Positions 25,401 through 30,677 of a stretch of 33,377 bases of DNA are shown here, piece by piece (position 1 is the stretch's first letter; every line of letters begins with the position of its first letter). Location of the stretch: NCBI GenBank assembly GCA_023140175.1, contig JAGLMD010000019.1, positions 1-33,377 on the forward strand, written 5' to 3'. Origin of the DNA: Nanobdellota archaeon (GTDB lineage: Archaea; Nanobdellota; Nanobdellia; Woesearchaeales; WJIZ01). Under the pieces are notes generated by a model. The model was not told the origin of the DNA. It worked only from the letters and a program-made list of their open reading frames with translations, and searched no databases. The position numbers and the translations under genes are program-made.

Positions 25401-25795
25401 ATGGTTTTTGTTCCAGCTGCTCTTTATTGGGCAGTTGTGAAGATTATTATTACGATAAAGAAAGGTGCATAAAAGATCCCTGCAATTTCAACTCATGTCT
25501 CTGGAATAATATCACATGTTGTACAGATACAGATAAAGACAATATATGTGGCTATAATGACAATTGTCCAAATATTTTTAATCCATTACAGGAAAATAAA
25601 GACGGGGACAGCAGAGGCAGTAAATGTGATCTCTGTGATAATGAGCCATATTTATTTTACCCGCAGGAATATAAAGAAACAATATGCAACGACAGTATAG
25701 ATAATGATTGCGATTACCTGACTGACTGTGAAGATAAAGACTGTTTCACACAATGCATTAATATTTCCATAGGTGCTGTTAATGAAAGCAAATAG
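22394..25795 (+). CDS. Cys-rich exported multidomain protein with thioredoxin-like head
   Basis: 1133 aa with about 108 cysteines by hand count. An N-terminal helix (9-26) acts as signal anchor. Residues ~66-130 look thioredoxin-like: strand ILVEVYY, then ESCC where the CxxC normally sits, a helix, and a cis-Pro-like EFPVVIL. Next come three or so repeats of the type CYN...WIDxDK...C...CCGDD (about 220-520), CGNGILEGTEKCEP (about 541) and CGNSEIEIGEIC (about 775) repeats, and an Ig-like domain (about 640-740). Near the end are CGNRFDDNDNGIID (about 945), a TSP type 3-like DTDKDNICGYNDNCP (about 1043) and a MopE-like CNDSIDNDCDYLTDCEDKDC (about 1097). The D/N-rich parts suggest calcium or metal binding. 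Heavily disulfide-bonded surface protein. Overlaps the next gene. Confidence 0.9.
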   Translation: MMNTNKKIMIMAAVLIILVTITTTSILRKENEEKIEMISSMVKKAEDSIKNNGILELNNIQYPKSDNILVEVYYKESCCLKKIKDIADKFEGVKIEKIEKTQKIENLPDNIKTMGSIIEFPVVILKEKDKREERIIAGISACSEKILTYTICDSINNPPIHCSKSIFARTKVKNPALRLAEDKECYENCFVEYNNNNNIINQLWHGPPCKRIEGYTEGISKIVTKECLGKSCKSDSEDRACCNKDNCVYQNKCYNERKIYDVDSDGQKEVCTPYEDNSIWIDPDKSESVCSFAKYNWLDCKPKTECINGINKIGGKQDGLCCGDDEGEFFTECKGEICQKESLACCNAGQCVFENKCYNTGCRALKTDTGTKKAYCDGRRNTWIDLDKNEQYCKKCLGPKSWSGYFCCGDDKNEGRYYDELMINNGSTKKGTGIIFCTNKKSQCISPANGDIVPNGCYSITETETNISERYYCKKGEWYDTDLNKGYCEECGFNWIADREENNCCGNNEKEYFTIGKDGTSACCNSSASPVNNGKCCYYHACGNGILEGTEKCEPTNTNNNIHCTQTTETCFKEKLGTRDGFGDCDSACGCQYDEFSYSCTKGKCNAECNNDKDCNEENTCNMNNCKCEKQKISNLSGRCPHKVHIKTNKKKVYINETIIIEINIYDKNNKTMPSVEFWLDIIVDNEIIGASLYSTGLNGKYTIKRLIGKNSYSGLFRFVVKVTHENCNPVGDSVSVEFITQPSAADKKRKLTEKIKREIIEKWKIEKINFEQPICGNSEIEIGEICEGNSVCRASLGCDYTTNKYDIIEYCNNCNCPEDRWSEPNSNNYCKNCRHCGDNILNCDELCDNETIYAGNMCENDALYERFSVCTGCDSYENITSEILADNCSCDCPETPEDNCIDGNYISYPENHFAGCHGDECNECKCEDIYKKDTNKDNIEDKCGPEICGNRFDDNDNGIIDEKECIWFYCSQCGHDLFNICDKEECREYKEGCFFEEAFFDYGFCSSCSLLGSCEDYYYDKERCIKDPCNFNSCLWNNITCCTDTDKDNICGYNDNCPNIFNPLQENKDGDSRGSKCDLCDNEPYLFYPQEYKETICNDSIDNDCDYLTDCEDKDCFTQCINISIGAVNESK

Positions 25796-26468
25796 AAAAA
25801 TATCTGAGAAAACAATAGCAATAATTGTATTGATAGCTGCAATTATATTTATCACGGTAATTCCTTTCGAGACCCTTGTAGGCAAGCCATCTATATTAGG
25901 CGCAGTAATTACAAAGGTATATGTTAGGCCAATAGAAGTAGACAATACATGTAATATTACATTAGGTGAAAACTGGAATCTAATTTGTATTGCATGTCAG
26001 CCAGAAAATAAATCAGTAGATTCTGTACTAAAAAATATAAGTGAAAACTATACCTCAATCCATACATACGATGCCTCTGACACTATAGATCATTGGAAAA
26101 GCCATAATCCAGATATGCCATCATGGGTTATTCAGGATCTTGCCGCAATAAATGAAAAAAGCGGCTATTGGATAAACATGGATCACAACAGTAGTTTAAG
26201 GGTAAATGGCGTGATATCATCTCCAAATAATATACCCCTGATACAAGGATGGAATCTTATTGGTTATCCTGCAGATGAGTCCAAAAGCCCGGAAAATGCA
26301 TTCTCGGGCATAAGTGGAAGCTATTCCATAGTTTGGAGATATAATACCAGTACAGGTACATATCCTTACTATGATCCAAATCTGGCTGGTGGAACCATAA
26401 AGACAATAACCAAGGATAGAGGATATTGGATAAACATGACAATAGGTGGTACTTTATGGATAACATAA
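25782..26468 (+). CDS. Exported protein with two GWNLI...GYWI repeats
   Basis: 228 aa from ATG at 25782, chosen over GTG 25773 because AGGTG (25771-25775) then serves as ribosome binding site. An N-terminal hydrophobic helix (11-28) is followed by ILGAVITKVYV, which recalls the mature start of the ANR proteins. Two homologous ~80-residue repeats follow: about 63-142 (NWNLICIA...GYWINMD) and about 155-228 (GWNLIGYP...GYWINMT), the second ending at the stop with GGTLWIT. This GWNLI/GYWI pattern occurs in bacterial and archaeal secreted proteins as a beta-sandwich-like module with no assigned activity. Overlaps both neighbours (14 and 13 bases), so it is translationally coupled within the operon. 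Confidence 0.85.
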   Translation: MKANRKISEKTIAIIVLIAAIIFITVIPFETLVGKPSILGAVITKVYVRPIEVDNTCNITLGENWNLICIACQPENKSVDSVLKNISENYTSIHTYDASDTIDHWKSHNPDMPSWVIQDLAAINEKSGYWINMDHNSSLRVNGVISSPNNIPLIQGWNLIGYPADESKSPENAFSGISGSYSIVWRYNTSTGTYPYYDPNLAGGTIKTITKDRGYWINMTIGGTLWIT

Positions 26469-27001
26469 AAAGTACAGGCAGAATCTTTTTATTATTTTTA
26501 CTAATCATAGGAATATTTATTAGAGATGTTTTAGCATTTCCGGTTCTTCCTTCCCAGTTCTATGGAGAAATAATCATAGATGGAAAATTTGCTCAGATTG
26601 GCACAAATATCTCAGCTTATGATACCAGCGGAATATTATGCGGCTCTTGTGTCGTTGAAAAAAAGGGGGAGTATATCTTATCATGTAAAGGAGACAACCC
26701 AACAACAGCAGAAGATGAGGGAGCCGGAGAGAATGAATTTGTTATAGTTTATGTGAATAATAAAAGCATAAACCCAGAAGCAGAATGGCATTCTGGAGAG
26801 TTTTCAAGACTAGATCTTATTATAGGAACACAAACTGAAAACATGGTTTCAGATCCAGAGTACCCATCAAAAGAGAAAATGGAATATCCTTCAAAAGAGA
26901 GAATTTCCCCAATCGACTATATACTTATTATCTTGTTTTTGGTCATTATTGTCTTTGTGATTGTAATGATGAAAAAACAAGAAAGTGAGATAAATCTATG
27001 A
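26456..27001 (+). CDS. Membrane-anchored protein with FYG-type beta domain
   Basis: 181 aa from ATG at 26456 (AGGTGG 6 bases upstream); the track's TTG at 26426 lies in the preceding gene. Signal peptide 1-27 (VLA end), then a ~95-aa domain FYGEIIIDG...AYDTSGILCGSC...GDNPTTAEDEGA, with three cysteines, resembling CarboxypepD_reg-like carbohydrate or peptide-binding folds. A C-terminal helix (about 152-173) ends in a short KKQESEINL tail, so the domain faces outward. The same domain begins the next protein; the two are an adjacent duplication. The stop overlaps that start by ATGA. Confidence 0.85.
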   Translation: MDNIKSTGRIFLLFLLIIGIFIRDVLAFPVLPSQFYGEIIIDGKFAQIGTNISAYDTSGILCGSCVVEKKGEYILSCKGDNPTTAEDEGAGENEFVIVYVNNKSINPEAEWHSGEFSRLDLIIGTQTENMVSDPEYPSKEKMEYPSKERISPIDYILIILFLVIIVFVIVMMKKQESEINL

Positions 27002-29457
27002 AAAGAACAAAATTAAAAGGAAGCACAATAGTATATTATAGTTTATTAGTAGTTTTAATAGTGTTGTTTATAAAAAATACTAGTGCTATTCCCGTACCCG
27101 CTGTTGAGTTTTATGGCAGAGTGACAATTAATGATACAGACGCTATAGCTGGAATTAATATAACAGCATATGATGCTGATAATACCCTATGTGGATATTT
27201 TATTATCGTTAATGGCGGCTATTATGGGCTTTTATCCTGTGATGGAGATGATATTACAACCAATGAGGATGAAGGCGCAGAAGACTATGATCAGATTGCA
27301 TTCTATGTTAACAGCACCAGGGCGGTTCCATTCGGTAATGTTTCATGGGAACCAGGAGAATATCGTTTTGTTAATCTTTCTGTCAAAAATTACCCGCCAT
27401 ATTTTTTACATAATTTCACAACACAATACATAAACGAAAGCTTAAGCCATATTTACGATGTCAATTGTTCTGATTTGAATGTGGGGGATAATCTCACTTA
27501 TTATGATAATACAACCAGGTTTGATATAGACCCAACAACAGGAATTATTGACTGGATCCCGCAAAATAATGATGTTGGCGATTATACAATATTAATTACC
27601 TGCTCAGATGGAGTATTTAATGTAACAGGAATCCTTCCATTCGTTGCCTATGATACCAACAACCCGCCAGTATTAGCAAATATAGGGCCGCAGATAGCTG
27701 CCGGAGGAATAAGATACCACTATGACGTAAATGCCACAGATCCTGATAATGACACATTAACTTATTCATCCAATTCCACATTATTTACAATTAACCCTGC
27801 CACAGGAATAATAGATTTTATGCCCCAAAATTCACAAGCCGGCACTTATACAATAAATATCTCAGTAAGTGACGGCAAATTAATAGATTACGAACTTATT
27901 CCATTCACAATTACTGAAAGCCCTGCCGCTCCAGGAAGGGGAGGGGCTGCAGAAGGAGACACTGCAGGAACAGCTGGCAGCATCCCCCTAACAAAGAAAG
28001 AATCAATGGCTGCTTGTTTCGAGAACTGGAAATGTAGTGAATGGTCAACCTGTTCACTAGATGGATGGCAGACCAGAAAATGCATAGATATAAACGATTG
28101 TAAAACATATAAGAAAAAGCCCAAAGAAACCCGGGAATGTGAATATGTTGGAACATGTTCAGATAAAATAAAAAATTGTCATGGCGGCTCTTGTGAAGAA
28201 GGCATTGATTGCGGCGGGCCCTGCCTGCCCTGTCCCTTCTTCCCTTCGTGTTCTGACGGCATTCAAAATTGTCATGGCGGCTCTTGTGAAGAAGGCATTG
28301 ATTGCGGCGGGCCTTGCTCTGCTTGTGAAGCTGAAGAATTCATAGGAATACCCATACCCCAACTTGCACCATTAATCAAAAGATTCCCCTGGCTATTGCT
28401 CCTGATAGTGATTATATTACTAATCTCCTCCATAATAGGAGATAGAACATATGTAAAAAAGATATCTAAGAAAGAGTTCGAAGAATATAGGAAAAAGCTA
28501 AAACAATACAAAAGAATTAGAAAGAAGATCTACTTTACTAGTGGAATACTTTCATTCATAGGCTTGGTTCTTATCTTCTATATGTATCAAATGAGTGATA
28601 AACCAATAGAATCTATTTTGAAATTTATATGGATACCCATAATATCCTGTATCATAGTTCTTGCATCAGTCTACTTCATTATAAGGCACTTTAGCTATTA
28701 TGAATATAGGAAGAGGAAAAAAGAAGAGCTTTTCTTCTTAGAACACAAGAAAAGAAAACATGGCCTTATAAAGATAGAAGACGAACTTCTCATATCACTA
28801 GAAACAAAGTTACAGTTTATGATACTCTCCATATGGAAACAAGGAATATTCAAGGAAAAAGAAGTATTAGACAGCATAAAAGAAATATACAACCTCTTAG
28901 GTGACTTAAAGAAAGAGAGAACAGAAAAAAATAAGCCAATAACAACAAAAGAAGAGATCAAAACACAGTTATCTCATCTGCAGATAAATCCGAGTCTAAT
29001 CGATCTCTCAAAAAATTACCCTGAATTCAAAGAAATATTAGCCGCCATAAAAGAACTTAGAGGCGGTGAAGATGAAGAAGGAAAAATCAAGAGAGTAGAG
29101 CGGTTCCTTCTTGGTGTAGTTGAAATTTCTCAAGATATACACATCTTAAGTATAGTAAAATCAAGCCATGCAAGAGTAGACTCCTATAATGCCCTTGTAG
29201 ATATTTACGAATATTACAAGAACCAGCTCGACAATAAAGCAAAGTCAGAGGACAATCTCACGAAGAAAGAAAACCTTTTCATGAGAAAAACTGATGAAAT
29301 CACAAATAAGCCAAAAATAATGCAGCACATAAGGGGCCATATGGAATCTATCCCGATGTATAATAGCTCAGTTGAATTATATGATCATTACAAGAAGAGA
29401 CAGGATATGCATAACGAGATGGAAAAAATAAAAAGAGAACGAAAAATTATCTCTTAG
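26998..29457 (+). CDS. Receptor-like membrane protein: FYG, two cadherin-like, TSP1-like and CEEGIDCGGPC modules plus cytoplasmic helical domain
   Basis: 819 aa. Signal peptide ~1-27. FYG domain (~36-133) like the upstream gene. Two He_PIG/cadherin-like domains follow (~135-220, ~221-305), each with F-DIDPxTGIIDW / FTINPATGIIDF. A TSP1-like CFENWKCSEWSTC...TRKC block (~340-380) precedes two CHGGSCEEGIDCGGPC repeats. Three hydrophobic helices are seen (~458-480, ~511-531, ~544-564), then ~255 highly charged, helical, cysteine-free residues with FLLGVVEIS and YNSSVELYDHYKKR, presumably cytoplasmic. It terminates the HTH-led operon. The layout, sensing or adhesive outside and helical inside, suggests linkage between the cell surface and the cytoplasm; the activity is unknown. 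Confidence 0.88.
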   Translation: MKRTKLKGSTIVYYSLLVVLIVLFIKNTSAIPVPAVEFYGRVTINDTDAIAGINITAYDADNTLCGYFIIVNGGYYGLLSCDGDDITTNEDEGAEDYDQIAFYVNSTRAVPFGNVSWEPGEYRFVNLSVKNYPPYFLHNFTTQYINESLSHIYDVNCSDLNVGDNLTYYDNTTRFDIDPTTGIIDWIPQNNDVGDYTILITCSDGVFNVTGILPFVAYDTNNPPVLANIGPQIAAGGIRYHYDVNATDPDNDTLTYSSNSTLFTINPATGIIDFMPQNSQAGTYTINISVSDGKLIDYELIPFTITESPAAPGRGGAAEGDTAGTAGSIPLTKKESMAACFENWKCSEWSTCSLDGWQTRKCIDINDCKTYKKKPKETRECEYVGTCSDKIKNCHGGSCEEGIDCGGPCLPCPFFPSCSDGIQNCHGGSCEEGIDCGGPCSACEAEEFIGIPIPQLAPLIKRFPWLLLLIVIILLISSIIGDRTYVKKISKKEFEEYRKKLKQYKRIRKKIYFTSGILSFIGLVLIFYMYQMSDKPIESILKFIWIPIISCIIVLASVYFIIRHFSYYEYRKRKKEELFFLEHKKRKHGLIKIEDELLISLETKLQFMILSIWKQGIFKEKEVLDSIKEIYNLLGDLKKERTEKNKPITTKEEIKTQLSHLQINPSLIDLSKNYPEFKEILAAIKELRGGEDEEGKIKRVERFLLGVVEISQDIHILSIVKSSHARVDSYNALVDIYEYYKNQLDNKAKSEDNLTKKENLFMRKTDEITNKPKIMQHIRGHMESIPMYNSSVELYDHYKKRQDMHNEMEKIKRERKIIS
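28172..28313 (+). repeat. Two identical 49-bp segments in the CEEGIDCGGPC repeats
   Basis: 28172-28220 and 28265-28313 match in all 49 bases (period 93 bp), encoding CHGGSCEEGIDCGGP twice. Identity through third positions implies recent duplication or gene conversion within the gene. Confidence 0.9.
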
Positions 29458-29461
29458 TTTG

Positions 29462-29520
29462 TATATACTAAACCGCAATGAATTCGGATAAATATCGTGA
29501 ATTGCGGTGATTAGTGTATA
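29462..29520. terminator. Inverted repeat 1 between convergent genes
   Basis: TATATACTAA-ACCGCAAT pairs with ATTGCGGT-GA-TTAGTGTATA: 18 bp with one G-U pair and a 2-base bulge, around a 21-base loop. It begins five bases after the 819-aa gene's stop. Likely a bidirectional transcription end or RNA 3' stabiliser; the GTATAC-like ends also resemble the palindrome at 15551. Confidence 0.6.
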
Positions 29521-29542
29521 TTATTTAATGCAATTCGCTAGA

Positions 29543-29587
29543 TTGATAATTACGCCTATATTTTATACTAATTAGCGCAATTATCAA
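29543..29587. terminator. Inverted repeat 2 between convergent genes
   Basis: TTGATAATTACGC pairs with GCGCAATTATCAA at 12 of 13 positions around a 19-base loop. It lies 25 bases beyond the stop of the minus-strand TPR gene, mirroring inverted repeat 1 on the other side. Role inferred as terminator or 3' stabiliser for that gene. Confidence 0.55.
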
Positions 29588-29612
29588 TAGTTGTGGATGA
29601 GTATATCCCTAA

Positions 29613-30266
29613 TCAGGGCTGAATCAAATCATCTCTCGCATCAGCTATAGATTGAATGATATCTATATTATTCAGAACATACGGCACACCAGGATTTAAT
29701 TTCTCTGTCCTCTTAAGATACAATAAAGCCTGCTCTAAATCACGATAATCCGGCTTATCTTCATCTTCAGACTTCCTGAATCTTGCCACATAATTCTGTG
29801 CTAAATCAAAGTTAGCATTAGCATTATCCGGCTCAAGCTGAACAACATTTTCAAAATAAGTAATTGCATTATCAAGATCACCTAATTCAAAATACAAAAC
29901 ACCTATTGAATAATGTGCCTTTGCATAAGAATCATCTATCTCAACCGCCCCCATAAACACATCCAAAGCATTATCATATTCTCCTTTACCATAATAAATC
30001 ACACCAATATTATGATAAGCAGTAATAAATGTTGGTTTAAACTCAACAGCCTTTTCAAACATCTCTAAGGACTCATCAATCATATCCATCCTGAAATATA
30101 GCTTCCCGAGTGTAAAATACAGCAAATAAGGTTTTGACTTTATCTCATCAATTATATATTTTGGATTAATATAAGAGATTACATTTATTTTTGTAGACTC
30201 AGCAAATGCTATCGGTAACATTAAGAAAACTGAGAATAATGCCAAAAATAATATTATTTTTTTCAA
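29613..30266 (-). CDS. Exported TPR-repeat protein
   Basis: 217 aa, the only credible minus-strand gene. Signal peptide 1-22 (AFA end). TPR motifs at about 46-78, 79-112 and 113-146 (LGKLYFRMDMIDESLEMFEKAVEFKP; NIGVIYYGKGEYDNAL; SIGVLYFELGDLDNAI), with a fourth, looser one at about 147-190 interrupted by a charged insert (KSEDEDKPD). The start codon is TTG: no ATG or GTG lies nearby upstream, and the TTG gives a clean basic N-region (KK) before the hydrophobic core. TPRs bind partner proteins, so an assembly or chaperone role for secreted proteins outside the membrane fits the location, but no partner is shown. Confidence 0.88.
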   Translation of the reverse strand: MKKIILFLALFSVFLMLPIAFAESTKINVISYINPKYIIDEIKSKPYLLYFTLGKLYFRMDMIDESLEMFEKAVEFKPTFITAYHNIGVIYYGKGEYDNALDVFMGAVEIDDSYAKAHYSIGVLYFELGDLDNAITYFENVVQLEPDNANANFDLAQNYVARFRKSEDEDKPDYRDLEQALLYLKRTEKLNPGVPYVLNNIDIIQSIADARDDLIQP

Positions 30267-30509
30267 GTTATACTCTATCTTGACTATAAAAAAACCAATA
30301 TTTAAAAGTTTGCTTTTAATAATAAACTAATTAAATGATTAATTAAGTAGTGAATTTTAATACTTAACCACCTAATTTTTTAATTTATAAATAACTTATA
30401 AATGCTTTCTAAAAATCATAAAAGTCATTTTTATCATAAAAAATGCAAAAGTATTTATATTAGTAATGTTATAAAAGTGTATATATAGCTATAAGAGTAT
30501 ACAGAATAG
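30267..30509. promoter_or_regulatory. Divergent promoter region (TPR gene leftward, RHH gene rightward)
   Basis: On the minus strand, CTTTTAAATATT (about 30297-30308) is a TATA box ~35 bases before the TTG start, implying a ~10-base leader. On the plus strand, GTATTTATATTA (30451-30462) is a TATA box whose start should fall near 30484. There lies the perfect palindrome TATAGCTATA (30484-30493), followed by GTATAC (30497-30502). The region between is very AT-rich with short A/T repeats. Palindromes at the start site fit autoregulation by the RHH protein. Confidence 0.55.
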
Positions 30510-30518
30510 GTGAATTTT

Positions 30519-30677
30519 TTGAAAAAAAGGGTAAATATAGGTCTAAAAGAGAAAATACATACCCAGGCTAAAATAATTTCTACGATAAAAAAGGTGCCAT
30601 TAGGTGAATATTTTGAGAAAGCGATAGCTGAAGCTGTAAAAAAAGATAAAAAACTGTTAGAGGATTTATTCAAATGA
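30519..30677 (+). CDS. Small ribbon-helix-helix DNA-binding protein
   Basis: 52 aa, too short for the ORF track. A beta strand (KKRVNIGL), helix A (KEKIHTQAKIISTIKK) and helix B (PLGEYFEKAIAEAVKKDKKLL) match the Arc/CopG ribbon-helix-helix layout, with alternating residues in the strand available to contact DNA. Start: TTG at 30519 with AGGTGA (30508-30513) as ribosome binding site; in-frame GTG at 30510 would add three residues. Its TGA overlaps the ATG of the 878-aa membrane protein (ATGA), so the two are translationally coupled. RHH proteins act as dimers and often repress their own promoter; the palindrome at 30484 is a candidate site. No toxin-like partner is present, so an antitoxin role is unlikely. 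Confidence 0.8.
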   Translation: MKKRVNIGLKEKIHTQAKIISTIKKVPLGEYFEKAIAEAVKKDKKLLEDLFK

